Below, in pieces: positions 25,383-34,485 of a DNA stretch of 64,000 bases. This DNA is from CALCZU01 sp964396165 (GTDB taxonomy: Bacteria > Bdellovibrionota > FAC87 > UBA2466), in assembly GCA_964396165.1 (NCBI GenBank), contig CAYNEF010000008.1, forward strand, positions 21,747-85,746, read 5' to 3'. The notes under the pieces were generated by a model that ran no database searches, had not been told where the DNA came from, and saw only the letters and a list, made by a program, of their open reading frames with translations. Numbering within the stretch: the first letter of the stretch is position 1; every line of letters begins with the position of its first letter. The translations under genes and the position numbers were made by a program.

Positions 25383-25769
25383 ATGAATGAATTTGAATTT
25401 AGCCCAGAGTCCCCTTCGAATTTAGAAGTATTTGAAAACCCGGAAAAGTCGCGCCGTTACGACATTGAATTTACGTGTCCTGAGTGGACCGCGCTTTGTC
25501 CTCGTAGTGGTTTTCCAGATTTTGGTATTATTACGATTAAGTACCAGCCAAAAGAATTTTGTGTAGAACTAAAAAGTCTAAAGCTTTACATCAATGCGTA
25601 CCGCGATCAGCGTATTTTTCACGAGGCTGCAGTAAACAAGATTTTGACTGATCTTGTGGCTGTCGTAAAACCATGGAAGATGGAAGTCTTGGGTGACTTC
25701 AATGTGCGCGGTAATATCAAAACTATCATCAGAACAAACTACGAAGATCCTAGTTTGAATAAAAATTAA
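25383..25769 (+). CDS. queF: NADPH-dependent 7-cyano-7-deazaguanine reductase QueF
   Basis: Type I (single-domain) QueF of 128 aa, reducing preQ0 to preQ1 in queuosine biosynthesis. The nucleophilic Cys39 and acid Asp46 are in 'EWTALCPRSGFPDFGIITI', and 'VELKSLKLYINAYRDQRIFH' is the NADPH-binding/QueF signature. ATG 25383 is chosen over a TTG at 25347 since it gives the normal family N-terminus. Its stop shares TTAA (25766-25769) with the stop of the convergent gene. Confidence 0.93.
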   Translation: MNEFEFSPESPSNLEVFENPEKSRRYDIEFTCPEWTALCPRSGFPDFGIITIKYQPKEFCVELKSLKLYINAYRDQRIFHEAAVNKILTDLVAVVKPWKMEVLGDFNVRGNIKTIIRTNYEDPSLNKN

Positions 25770-26452
25770 GCAATATCAGGCGGCAAATGTCTTTCGGGCT
25801 TTTTACCGAAGTTCGCATGGATGAGTGTATTTTTTTCTTTCGCAAGGTGCGCTTTTCTAATTTCTAAGAGTCCTTTTTTCAACTCTACAAAGCTTCCTTG
25901 CCAGATATTGTCAGAATCTTCGAGCATGGATTCGATTAACCCCAAATCTTCTTCTTCAAATTTATCATTCAGTCGGATGACAGCGTTGTGCATCGATTCC
26001 GCAAGATTTTCGAAGTAAAAAAGGAGATCTTGCAATGTTTCATCTTTAATTTCTTCAAATTTAGTTCCGTCGCTCAAAGAGGTGAGAAAGAGTTTCAATT
26101 CGTTTGCGCGGATGGCGGCAGCACTTAGTCTATCGTCGTTATTTTCGAAATGGAGAGGATAGAAACTTAAGTGAGGAATTTCATCGGTTGTAACGGATTC
26201 TGCTATCTGGTTCCATAAAGCAAAAAATTGGGAAATAAACTGCGTGTACTGATCGGGAGTATCAAAAGAAAGATCTTCCCCCTCTTCATCTTTAATCAGA
26301 AAGTCGATGGCATCAGAAGGCGTCAAACTGTCAGCCGAAAGCACAGCCCCTAGGATAAAAGCGCGTACTTCTTCCACATAGTAGAGACAGCCTAAGTTTT
26401 TTAAACTTAACTGGAACGCATCGTCGCCTCTGTAGGTCACAGGTGTAAACAT
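25766..26452 (-). CDS. Hypothetical cytoplasmic acidic protein
   Basis: Unrecognised 228-aa protein without signal peptide or membrane helices; acidic and predicted mostly helical. 'VEEVRAFILGAVLSADSLTP' at the N-terminus and the stretch 'QYTQFISQFFALWNQIAESV' faintly recall YecA/YgfB (UPF0149) proteins, but I cannot confirm that. It lies between queF (convergent) and the aquaglyceroporin gene on the same strand, about 30 bp from the latter, so cotranscription with it is likely. Confidence 0.6.
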   Translation of the reverse strand: MFTPVTYRGDDAFQLSLKNLGCLYYVEEVRAFILGAVLSADSLTPSDAIDFLIKDEEGEDLSFDTPDQYTQFISQFFALWNQIAESVTTDEIPHLSFYPLHFENNDDRLSAAAIRANELKLFLTSLSDGTKFEEIKDETLQDLLFYFENLAESMHNAVIRLNDKFEEEDLGLIESMLEDSDNIWQGSFVELKKGLLEIRKAHLAKEKNTLIHANFGKKPERHLPPDIA

Positions 26453-26480
26453 TGCCTACTTTATACGTTGGCTTTTCAGG

Positions 26481-27269
26481 CTATTCAACAACGCTAACAG
26501 TTTTTTCTTCTGGGTGGTGTTTTGTAATCAAAAGATCATAGGAAAGCCCACCGAGCACTGCGCCAATGACCGGCGCTATCACAGGAACCCACCAAAAAGT
26601 GTGGTTTGCAGAAAAAACATCTTTTCCCCATCCAAAAAAATAGGTGAAAAGGCGTGGCGCAAGATCTCGCGCGGGATTAATCGCATACCCGGCATTAAAA
26701 CCAAACGCCATTCCTATGAGCACAACGGTGGCTCCCACAATAAGTGGGGCAAGATTAGAGGCGGGTGCCGTATTTTTTTGATCCGATAAACCAAAAATAA
26801 CAAGAACTAGCATAAATGTACCGACAATCTGATCCACACAGCCGCCCAAAATGCTCAAATAAGCTTGTGGGTATGTTGCCCAGATGCCTGCTGTTGCCTT
26901 TGCTCCAAATACTTGTCTTATGCCCCCGTCGAATGCGTTAATGCCTTCGCGGTAAACCAGAAAGACAACAATAGAAGCTACAAAAGCACCGAGAAATTGC
27001 GCAGAAATATAAGGGAGAGTTTTTTTCCAGGAAAATCTTTTACTGACCGCTAAGGCAATAGTAACAGCGGGGTTTAAGTGCGCACCTGATATGCCGCCAG
27101 CGATATAAACTCCCATGGTGACTGCAAGACCCCAGGCGATGTTAATAGGGAGCAAGTCTGCTGCCCCATTCCCTTTTAAAACAGCTTGGGCGACAGAGGC
27201 GATCCCAAACACGATCAGGACAAAAGTTCCCAAAAATTCAGCCAAAAGTTCGCGTTTCATCGTTTTCAT
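26481..27269 (-). CDS. MIP family aquaglyceroporin (GlpF-like)
   Basis: A 262-aa channel of the major intrinsic protein family with six helices and both NPA boxes: 'GGISGAHLNPAVTIALAV' and 'NAGYAINPARDLAPRLF'. The Asp directly after the second NPAR and the long loop of ~20 residues after helix 3 favour the glycerol-conducting (GlpF) subclass over water-only AqpZ. It would allow passive glycerol entry. No glycerol kinase is adjacent, but a glycerophosphodiesterase lies 1.2 kb away. Confidence 0.92.
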   Translation of the reverse strand: MKTMKRELLAEFLGTFVLIVFGIASVAQAVLKGNGAADLLPINIAWGLAVTMGVYIAGGISGAHLNPAVTIALAVSKRFSWKKTLPYISAQFLGAFVASIVVFLVYREGINAFDGGIRQVFGAKATAGIWATYPQAYLSILGGCVDQIVGTFMLVLVIFGLSDQKNTAPASNLAPLIVGATVVLIGMAFGFNAGYAINPARDLAPRLFTYFFGWGKDVFSANHTFWWVPVIAPVIGAVLGGLSYDLLITKHHPEEKTVSVVE

Positions 27270-27363
27270 AGGGTGGCGTTATACCTGAAAAAAATCAAAA
27301 ATGCAGCGCAATCTGAGAGAGTAAATTTGCCAATCAGGAAGACTGGGATAACAATAACTTAAT

Positions 27364-28350
27364 ATGAAAATAGCCTTTTTTGATACCCATGGTTTTGAAA
27401 GAAAAGTATTCGAGAAACAAAATTTAAAGTTTAACTACACCTTTCTCTACTTAGATACGCGGCTGACAGAACAGACCGCTGATTTGGCAAAAGGCTGTGA
27501 CGTCGTCTGCTCCTTTGCCAACGATCACGTAACAAGTGAAGTAGTAAAAAAACTGAAATCGAGTGGCGTAAAACTTCTTGCGCTCCGCTGTGCCGGTTAC
27601 AATCAAGTGGATTTAAAGGCTGCGAGAGAAGAAAAAATGCCGGTTGTCAGGGTACCCGCTTACTCGCCCTATGCCATCGCAGAACATACAATGGCGCTGA
27701 TTTTAAGTTTGAACCGGCATATTACAAAAGCACACAATCGAGTGAGAGAAGGAAATTTTTCTCTGGAAGGCCTTGTGGGTTTTGACTTGCATGGAAAAAC
27801 CGTGGGAATTTTGGGCACTGGAAAAATCGGATCTATTTTTGCTAACATCGCTCTTGGATTCGGCTGTGTCGTTCTTGCCTATGACAGTATAAAAAATCCG
27901 GAGTTGGAAAAACGGGGAGTAAAATACGTTTCTCTTGATTCTCTTTTCGGTGAAAGCCAAATTTTTTCACTCCATGTGCCACTCACACCCGAAACGCGCC
28001 ACATTATTAATGACGCCACCATTTCTAAGATGAAAAAAGGCGTAATGCTCATCAATACTGGAAGAGGAGCATTGATCGAAACAAAGGCACTTATCAAAGG
28101 GTTAAAATCGGGGCAAATAGGCCAAGCAGGACTGGATGTTTACGAAGAAGAAGAGGGTGTTTTCTTTAATGATCTTTCTGACAGGATTTTGCAGGATGAT
28201 TTTTTAGCGCGCTTACTCACATTTCCCAATGTGCTTATCACTTCCCATCAGGCGTTTCTCACCGAAGAGGCACTTCACAATATCGCAGAAACTACACTCA
28301 CCAATATCCAAAGTTTTTCAAAAGGGAATTTAGTTAATCAGGTTTTATAA
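27364..28350 (+). CDS. D-2-hydroxyacid (D-lactate) dehydrogenase, LdhA-like
   Basis: A 328-aa NAD-dependent D-isomer 2-hydroxyacid dehydrogenase. 'LRCAGYNQVDLKAAREEKMP' and 'RVPAYSPYAIAEHTMALILS' match the LdhA subgroup; the nucleotide site is 'VGILGTGKIGSIFANIALGF', and the catalytic Arg/Glu/His are in 'LINTGRGALIE', 'GLDVYEEEEG' and 'LITSHQAFLTEEA'. It most likely reduces pyruvate to D-lactate. Its last bases overlap the convergent YfhO-like gene by six bp. Confidence 0.9.
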   Translation: MKIAFFDTHGFERKVFEKQNLKFNYTFLYLDTRLTEQTADLAKGCDVVCSFANDHVTSEVVKKLKSSGVKLLALRCAGYNQVDLKAAREEKMPVVRVPAYSPYAIAEHTMALILSLNRHITKAHNRVREGNFSLEGLVGFDLHGKTVGILGTGKIGSIFANIALGFGCVVLAYDSIKNPELEKRGVKYVSLDSLFGESQIFSLHVPLTPETRHIINDATISKMKKGVMLINTGRGALIETKALIKGLKSGQIGQAGLDVYEEEEGVFFNDLSDRILQDDFLARLLTFPNVLITSHQAFLTEEALHNIAETTLTNIQSFSKGNLVNQVL

Positions 28351-30591
28351 AAACGGCACGAAAGTTTTAAACAAAGCGGTCCAGGGGTTGTATTGAAATT
28401 CGATATGGTGTTTGCCTTTTTTCACATTCACAGACATCAAGGCTTCATTCATAAAATAGAGTGGAATCTCCTTTTTGTCGGCGTCATAAGCCCTCCAACC
28501 CGGAAGTAGGTTTTGGCTGATGAAGATCCATCCCTCACAGTTAGTTTCTACGTCCAGCATCAAGTGGTTCTCATTGACCAGATAAAGAGATTCTTCTTTT
28601 ATTTTTTCAGGTTTTTGATTTGTCGCGCATTCGTATACAGGAAAATCAGAGAATTTTATTTGCACTCCTCCCATAAATGGACGCTCCGTATTTACTTTGG
28701 GCGGCCAGTGAAGACGAGACGCTTCTTGATTCCATTTCTCCAGTTTTGAGAAAAACCAGACAGGAGAGGGCATCGATTTTGGGATGAGAAAAAGCGTATT
28801 GTTTTCGCCTTTCTCGACGTTAAATACAGCTTGCTCACTTTCTACGGAAGGAAGAAGCGATGTCATGGGTTGCGTAGCTTTGGCGGCGATTAAGTGCAAA
28901 TTTGTCAGTTGTACGGCATCGTTGATGACTTTCGGATCTTGCGGTTTTTCTCGTGCCGTCATTGAATCTTGATAGTTGTCTCCGTAGATCAATGTTTTTA
29001 TTTCTTCGTTAAAGGGAGTGTTCACACTCTCATAACTGAATAGAGAAGCTCTGCGGTAATTCATGTTCGAACCCCAAAGCAAATTTTCATGTGGAAAGCC
29101 GTCTTCAAAAAATGCGGGAGTAATTTCTACTCTATCGAGCGATCCTTCAGGGATTTTACTCAAAATGGTAGCGGCAGATTTGGAAATGAGATTTTCTCTG
29201 TCAGCGGGTGCCACCCGTTGTGTGGGAAACGCCATGTAATTTTGCAAGAGACCTAGTATCAAAAAGCAGTAAGTAAGAAGCTCCGTTTCCGCAATAAAAA
29301 AGATGGCAGCACCTATTAAAAGAGAGAAAAGGGCAATCAAGTATTCTGGCGTACGCGCAAATAAAGGCAGTACACAAGCTAATGCCAAAATAACCAGCAC
29401 GAGCTTGTCCTTTTTTAAATCGTGTTCCTTATTGTCAGAAATGTTTCTTAAGGAAAAACCTGCAAATATAATGGAAGTCACCCAAATCATTTTCTCTGGA
29501 TAGCGCAAAAAGGAAAACGGTGGGATTTTAGCGACGAGAGCCATCAGTCCCCATCTGCCAAAAGAAAGACTTAGTCCAAAGGCAAGAAGTGCAAGGAGCG
29601 GCCAACTTTTCTTTCTAAAAGCATCCCGAATGCCCATGCACCCAAGAAGCACAAGCGGCAAACAAAAATACAGCGTATCGAAAAAGAAACGGGGCGTGTA
29701 CGGAGAATCATTTGTTACGCTATCCGGATCAAAATTCTTTAAAAAGGGATGTCCGTAAAAAAGAGGCGAGAATAAAGTTACGAGCCGGTACGGGTGCATG
29801 CTGAAACTTAACGTCACGCTTTCTCCTAATCCTGCCCGTCTTACCGAGTAGGGAAGCATTACAAACGCGTGTCCGAAGACAAGAAAGCCGACGATAATAC
29901 AGGTGGCAAAAAATGCAGCAAGGCCCTTCCACTCTTTGTCTTTGTACAAAATCACAAGTGTTGTCACGCCCGAGAGAAAGGCACAAAAGGGTTCGCCCAC
30001 ACTGATCAACAAGCACCAATACAAGATGAATCTAGCAAGTGAAAACTTACCGGCATTTCTTTTTTCTAGTTCGACAAAAATCCACGCGGTCCAAGTCACA
30101 GCATGCAAGTACACAAGACATGTGACAGAGAACACGTTGATAAAGGGAGACGTCACAAAGAGCATTGTCAGAGTGAAAAGAATCAAAGGAGAGACATTTT
30201 TAATTTTTCCCCAAGAGTAAAAAGCCCACGCAAGGATTAAGAGATGCAGGTACCAATTCCAGCAAAAATAAAAGAGCGGAGAAACAAAAAGCTGTAAGTA
30301 ATTGAGCGGGTAAAAAGTTCCGCGCATGGCATTGTAGAGAAAGCTTGTTCCGAAATCGACATACGGGTTCCACCACGGAAAAGTCTTAAACTTGTCAAAA
30401 ATTTCGAACCAAAATTTCTGCCCCACCATAAAACCCGGGTACTGATCCGCACTATAAAACATCTGGTGGTTTGCAAAGACTCCTGCGTAAAAAATACGCA
30501 GTAAGACGGCCGCAGCAATGAGGGTCAAAAGCAGTGGTTGATAAGAGGCGAGAAAAGTCTTTGAATTTCTTTGGTTTTTATCTGATTTCAC
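28345..30591 (-). CDS. YfhO-like polytopic membrane protein
   Basis: A 748-aa integral membrane protein with about a dozen helices in its first 430 residues and a soluble C-terminal part. The overall plan, the acidic first loop after TM1 ('MFYSADQYPGFMVGQKFW', 'PWWNPYVDFGTSFLYNAM') and the end 'LPGWRAYDADKKEIPLYFMN ' then 'KGKHHIEFQYNPW' match the YfhO family, a GT-C-like group involved in glycosylation of cell-envelope polymers in Gram-positives. Its acceptor here is unknown. It is transcribed divergently from ftsH. Confidence 0.8.
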   Translation of the reverse strand: MKSDKNQRNSKTFLASYQPLLLTLIAAAVLLRIFYAGVFANHQMFYSADQYPGFMVGQKFWFEIFDKFKTFPWWNPYVDFGTSFLYNAMRGTFYPLNYLQLFVSPLFYFCWNWYLHLLILAWAFYSWGKIKNVSPLILFTLTMLFVTSPFINVFSVTCLVYLHAVTWTAWIFVELEKRNAGKFSLARFILYWCLLISVGEPFCAFLSGVTTLVILYKDKEWKGLAAFFATCIIVGFLVFGHAFVMLPYSVRRAGLGESVTLSFSMHPYRLVTLFSPLFYGHPFLKNFDPDSVTNDSPYTPRFFFDTLYFCLPLVLLGCMGIRDAFRKKSWPLLALLAFGLSLSFGRWGLMALVAKIPPFSFLRYPEKMIWVTSIIFAGFSLRNISDNKEHDLKKDKLVLVILALACVLPLFARTPEYLIALFSLLIGAAIFFIAETELLTYCFLILGLLQNYMAFPTQRVAPADRENLISKSAATILSKIPEGSLDRVEITPAFFEDGFPHENLLWGSNMNYRRASLFSYESVNTPFNEEIKTLIYGDNYQDSMTAREKPQDPKVINDAVQLTNLHLIAAKATQPMTSLLPSVESEQAVFNVEKGENNTLFLIPKSMPSPVWFFSKLEKWNQEASRLHWPPKVNTERPFMGGVQIKFSDFPVYECATNQKPEKIKEESLYLVNENHLMLDVETNCEGWIFISQNLLPGWRAYDADKKEIPLYFMNEALMSVNVKKGKHHIEFQYNPWTALFKTFVPFL

Positions 30592-30707
30592 AGACTAAAA
30601 TTATCCATTGTTTTTTACACCCAAGTCAACACTTAACTAGCTGAATTTATTAGTCGGATTACCCAGTTCGTTGCCTTTGAAAAACCTTTGTGTTAGACCA
30701 TACCCCT

Positions 30708-32810
30708 ATGTCGGAAAATAAAACGGATACTGGTAGCCAAGAAAATCACGAGCAAAATGAAGAACTTTCGAGTGCTCAGGATAAAAAGTTTAAGTTAAAC
30801 GTTCCGCGTCTAAAAGGGTCTTCAAAACTCCCTTATGGCAAAGGCAAATTACCCAACTGGTCCACTCGCAATAGTCTTTGGACATGGATACTTTTTGGGA
30901 TTGCAGTCATTTTGATGGTTTCTGTTTACTCTCGTCCTGACTTTGCATCCAAAGAAGTTGGCTATAGTGACTTTAAAGCAAAGATTAAAAGCGGCGAAAT
31001 CAAACGTGTTGTGCTCTCTGCATCCGTCTTAAAAGGTTTCACAGAAGAAGCTCCAGAAAAACAAACGACTAACATGGCAAAATTGCCTGTTACTTTCTTT
31101 GTGACGATTCCAGTCGACGATCCAAAACTTGTTGAGCTGATGGAAGAAAAAAACGTACAGTTTGAGTCTGAAAATGTCGCTCTTAAAAATGTGTTTTGGC
31201 ATTGGGTGCTTCCTTTCGTAATTCTCATGCTCGTATGGCGAGTGCTTTTTGCCCGCGCATTCAAAATGGGACCTGGCGCAGGGCTCATGAGCTTTGGTAA
31301 AAACAGAGCACGTCTTGTTGCCGATGACTCTAAAAAAGTGACTTTCAACGAAGTCGCTGGTGTTGAAGAAGCAAAAGAAGAACTTTCTGAGATTATCGAA
31401 TTTTTAAAGACTCCGCAGAAGTTCAGAAGTATCGGAGGAAAAATCCCCAAGGGTATTTTACTCGTTGGCCCTCCAGGTACAGGGAAAACATTGCTTGCAA
31501 AAGCAGTCGCTGGCGAAGCCGGTGTTCCGTTCTTCTCTCTCAGTGGCTCAGAATTTGTGGAAATGTTTGTCGGCGTAGGAGCTTCTCGCGTGCGCGATCT
31601 GTTCGCTCAAGCTGCTGAAAAGTCTCCGTGTATTATTTTTATCGATGAATTAGATGCGATCGGAAAAGTGCGTAGTGCTGTTTCCCCGATGGGTGGACAC
31701 GATGAACGCGAACAAACACTTAATCAGTTGCTTGTTGAGATGGACGGGTTCGATACACGTACGGGTGTAATCATCATGGCGGCAACAAACCGTCCTGAAA
31801 CACTGGATCCTGCCTTATTAAGAGCAGGTCGTTTTGATAGACAAGTGCTCGTCGACAGACCTGATATCAAAGGCCGTGAAGCGATTTTAAAAATCCATAG
31901 CCGCAATGTAAAAATGGCGCCTACGTTGGATTTACATGTTGTAGCAAAGCGCACACCTGGTTTTGTTGGAGCAGATCTCGCAAACGTCGTGAACGAAGCT
32001 GCACTTCTTGCTGTTCGAAAAGGTAAAGTTCTTGTGGAACAATCCGATTTCGAAGATGCAATCGATCGCGTGGTTGCAGGTCTTCAAAAGAAAACAAGAC
32101 TGATTAATCAAAAAGAAAAGAAAATTGTCGCGCGCCACGAAATGGGCCACGCTCTTGTGACACATTTTACTGCTGACACGGATCCGGTTCACAAAATTTC
32201 TGTGATTCCGCGCGGGTTTGGTGCACTGGGCTTTACGATGTCGCTTCCTCAAGAAGATAGATATCTGATGACTAAAGGCGAATTGCTCTCGCGTATCGAT
32301 GTCCTTTTGGGCGGAAGAGTCGCGGAAGAAGTTTGTTTTAATGAAGTCTCTACGGGCGCTCAAGATGACTTGCAAAAAGCGACCGACATCGCAAAACGCA
32401 TGATCATGGAATATGGAATGAGCGGAGATTTTGGACAGAGAACTTTTTCGCCTGAGCGCTCTTCTTTTATTCAATCTCCGATGGGACCGATGAGTACCAA
32501 AGAGTACAGTGAAGCGAGTGCTGAAAAGATTGACGCCGAAATTAAAAATATTTTGGATAAAGCTTACAATCGAGTGAAAACTCTGATTACCAGCAAAAAA
32601 GCATTGCTCGAGCACATTGCAGTCATCTTAACTGAGAAAGAAACGATCGATGGCAAAGAGATGGCTGAAATCGTCGCTGCTTTTGAACTTGCTCAAAAAG
32701 AGGGAAGAGACACTTCTATGATTGGCGTCACGGTAAAACCCGTTGAAGAGCCAGTTATTGAAACTGCTCCTGTCACCACCCCAGAATTAAAACCAGAAAT
32801 TAACGTATAA
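30708..32810 (+). CDS. ftsH: ATP-dependent zinc metalloprotease FtsH
   Basis: Membrane-bound AAA+ protease (700 aa) that degrades misfolded membrane proteins and regulators. Order: charged N-terminal tail (~55 residues, longer than E. coli), TM1 ('WILFGIAVILMVSVYS'), periplasmic FtsH_ext, TM2, Walker A 'GPPGTGKT' (~253), Walker B 'IIFIDELDAIG', second region of homology with 'ATNRPETLDPALLRAGRFDR', and the peptidase zinc site HEMGH (~476; most FtsH have HEAGH). ATG 30708 is preferred to TTG 30690. A small acidic protein gene and psd follow on the same strand. Confidence 0.97.
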   Translation: MSENKTDTGSQENHEQNEELSSAQDKKFKLNVPRLKGSSKLPYGKGKLPNWSTRNSLWTWILFGIAVILMVSVYSRPDFASKEVGYSDFKAKIKSGEIKRVVLSASVLKGFTEEAPEKQTTNMAKLPVTFFVTIPVDDPKLVELMEEKNVQFESENVALKNVFWHWVLPFVILMLVWRVLFARAFKMGPGAGLMSFGKNRARLVADDSKKVTFNEVAGVEEAKEELSEIIEFLKTPQKFRSIGGKIPKGILLVGPPGTGKTLLAKAVAGEAGVPFFSLSGSEFVEMFVGVGASRVRDLFAQAAEKSPCIIFIDELDAIGKVRSAVSPMGGHDEREQTLNQLLVEMDGFDTRTGVIIMAATNRPETLDPALLRAGRFDRQVLVDRPDIKGREAILKIHSRNVKMAPTLDLHVVAKRTPGFVGADLANVVNEAALLAVRKGKVLVEQSDFEDAIDRVVAGLQKKTRLINQKEKKIVARHEMGHALVTHFTADTDPVHKISVIPRGFGALGFTMSLPQEDRYLMTKGELLSRIDVLLGGRVAEEVCFNEVSTGAQDDLQKATDIAKRMIMEYGMSGDFGQRTFSPERSSFIQSPMGPMSTKEYSEASAEKIDAEIKNILDKAYNRVKTLITSKKALLEHIAVILTEKETIDGKEMAEIVAAFELAQKEGRDTSMIGVTVKPVEEPVIETAPVTTPELKPEINV

Positions 32811-32833
32811 AATAATAAGAAGAGGAAAGTAAA

Positions 32834-33046
32834 ATGAACAGTAACTATTACAAACACTACGATAAACGCACTTTTGATCGCTATTTAGAAAAAGGAATTG
32901 TAAAACCGCAAGAATTCGAAGCTCATCTTAAAAATCTTCCAGATGATGCTGCAAATGCAGTCTATGTACAAATGGACATGGACGAAGCAGAACTTACGGA
33001 TGTTTCTGACAACGAAGGCAATTCTGGCGACGAAAGTGCTCCTTGA
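32834..33046 (+). CDS. Small acidic protein between ftsH and psd
   Basis: A 70-aa protein with a good GAGG ribosome site, starting 23 bp after ftsH and ending in a TTGA overlap with psd. The first half is basic and helical ('YYKHYDKRTFDRYLEKGIVK'), the second strongly acidic ('MDMDEAELTDVSDNEGNSGD'). No family recognised; its fixed position between a membrane protease and a phospholipid enzyme suggests a small regulator or adaptor, which is inference only. Confidence 0.7.
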   Translation: MNSNYYKHYDKRTFDRYLEKGIVKPQEFEAHLKNLPDDAANAVYVQMDMDEAELTDVSDNEGNSGDESAP

Positions 33047-33690
33047 AAAACGAAGGTATCCCCATCGTTAAAGAAGGTTTCCCCTTTCTCTTTGTCGCAC
33101 TGATTGGGGCAATCGGCTTTACTGCAGGAGGTATATGGCCCGTCGGGCTTTTGCTTCTTTTAGCCGCGGGATATGTCGTATATTTCTTCAGAAATCCAGA
33201 AAGACTTCCACCCGTAGGGGCGAAGCTTGTAGCTTCTCCCGCTGACGGGCAAGTCATTGTGCTAGGAAATGCTGTCGAATCAGAATTTCTCAATGAAGAG
33301 ATGATCAAGGTCAGTATCTTTATGTCATTGGCTGATGTTCATGTGAACCGCGTTCCTGTGGAAGGAACGGTAAAGGACATGAAATACCACCGTGGAAGAT
33401 TCATGGTGGCTTCTGAAGACAGAGCTTCGGAAGAGAATGAACGCAATGCCATGCTGATTGAAACTCCCAGTGGAGTGAAAGTAGTTTTGGTGCAAGTGGC
33501 GGGGCTAATTGCCAGACGCATTGTCTGTTACCCAGCCATCGGGAATTTTATCTTAAAGGGCCAAAGAATGGGGCTTATCCGTTTTGGTTCTCGTTGTGAT
33601 ATTTTTCTGCCGAAAACGGCAAAGGTATTAGTGAAAGTGGGCGAAAAAGTGTTGGGTGGCGAAACAGTACTCGCAGAGCTTAAGGATTAA
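33043..33690 (+). CDS. psd: Phosphatidylserine decarboxylase (short type)
   Basis: Short-form phosphatidylserine decarboxylase proenzyme (215 aa), converting phosphatidylserine to phosphatidylethanolamine at the inner membrane. Two N-terminal hydrophobic segments, 'LVASPADGQVIVLG', 'FMSLADVHVNRVPVEG' with the His pair, and the self-cleavage site Gly182-Ser183 in 'GLIRFGSRCDIFLP', which generates the pyruvoyl group. It starts at TTG 33043, overlapping the upstream small gene (TTGA). It is followed seven bp later by the phosphatidylserine synthase gene that supplies its substrate. Confidence 0.95.
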   Translation: MKNEGIPIVKEGFPFLFVALIGAIGFTAGGIWPVGLLLLLAAGYVVYFFRNPERLPPVGAKLVASPADGQVIVLGNAVESEFLNEEMIKVSIFMSLADVHVNRVPVEGTVKDMKYHRGRFMVASEDRASEENERNAMLIETPSGVKVVLVQVAGLIARRIVCYPAIGNFILKGQRMGLIRFGSRCDIFLPKTAKVLVKVGEKVLGGETVLAELKD

Positions 33691-33696
33691 AATTGC

Positions 33697-34485
33697 ATGG
33701 CTTTAAAATCTAAAAAACGTGCTTATATTTTGATTCTGCCTAGCCTATTTACGACCGGGAATTTATTCTGCGGGTTTTATTCGATCTTACATTCCTTTTC
33801 CCAGGACTTTGAAAAAGCTGCCTACGCGATCATGTTGGCAGGTGTTTTTGATCTTTTAGACGGACGAGTGGCACGCATGACTCGCTCCACCAGTGAATTT
33901 GGTCTCGAATACGATTCCATCGCAGATGTAGTGTCTTTTGGTGTGGCGCCTGCGATTTTGGCGTATGTGTGGGCATTGCCTAGTTTTGGAAGACTGGGAT
34001 GGGCAGGTTCTTTCTTTTTTGCTGCGTGCGGGGCACTCAGACTTGCAAGGTTTAATACTATCTCCGGTGAACTTCCGAAGAGCTATTTTCTTGGCCTACC
34101 TATCCCTGCCGCTGCAAACACTATTGCCACGGCTTATATCGATTGGAAAGAAATTGGCTTTGTATCTTATCAACCCTTTGTACTCGCGCTCACTTTTTTA
34201 CTCGGGCTATTAATGGTAAGCAGTGTGCGGTTTAGAAGTTTTAAGGATTTTGATTTAAGACATAAACGCAGTTTTATCTGGCTTGTTATTTTGCTTGTTA
34301 TCATTACATCGATTGCTGTACGTCCGGAACATTCACTTTTTGTTGTTTGTATGGGCTACGTAGTATGGGGCCCTTTAAGAGAGCTCATTTCTTATGTGAG
34401 AACGCCTAAGGCGAATAAAAATTTTGCACCTACGCTTGTGACATTAGAAGACGAATACAAAGAAGATCCTGGAGGTAAATCATGA
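33697..34485 (+). CDS. pssA: CDP-diacylglycerol-serine O-phosphatidyltransferase
   Basis: Type II phosphatidylserine synthase (262 aa), an integral membrane enzyme making phosphatidylserine from CDP-diacylglycerol and serine. The CDP-alcohol phosphotransferase motif D-G-x2-A-R-x8-G-x3-D-x3-D is complete in 'LLDGRVARMTRSTSEFGLEY' and the following 'DSIAD'. Six or more helices. AAGGA lies ten bases before the ATG. The product is used by Psd encoded just upstream; the end overlaps asd by four bases. Confidence 0.94.
   Translation: MALKSKKRAYILILPSLFTTGNLFCGFYSILHSFSQDFEKAAYAIMLAGVFDLLDGRVARMTRSTSEFGLEYDSIADVVSFGVAPAILAYVWALPSFGRLGWAGSFFFAACGALRLARFNTISGELPKSYFLGLPIPAAANTIATAYIDWKEIGFVSYQPFVLALTFLLGLLMVSSVRFRSFKDFDLRHKRSFIWLVILLVIITSIAVRPEHSLFVVCMGYVVWGPLRELISYVRTPKANKNFAPTLVTLEDEYKEDPGGKS

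Noticed and set aside
30670..30707. Heat-shock (sigma32-like) promoter in front of ftsH, suggested by TTTGAAA and a CCAT element
   Set aside because: The predicted start would fall almost on the ATG and the -10 match is poor.
31932..32615. Long minus-strand open frame (227 codons) opposite ftsH
   Set aside because: ftsH is unmistakable on the + strand; the antisense frame has no plausible protein features and results from codon bias.
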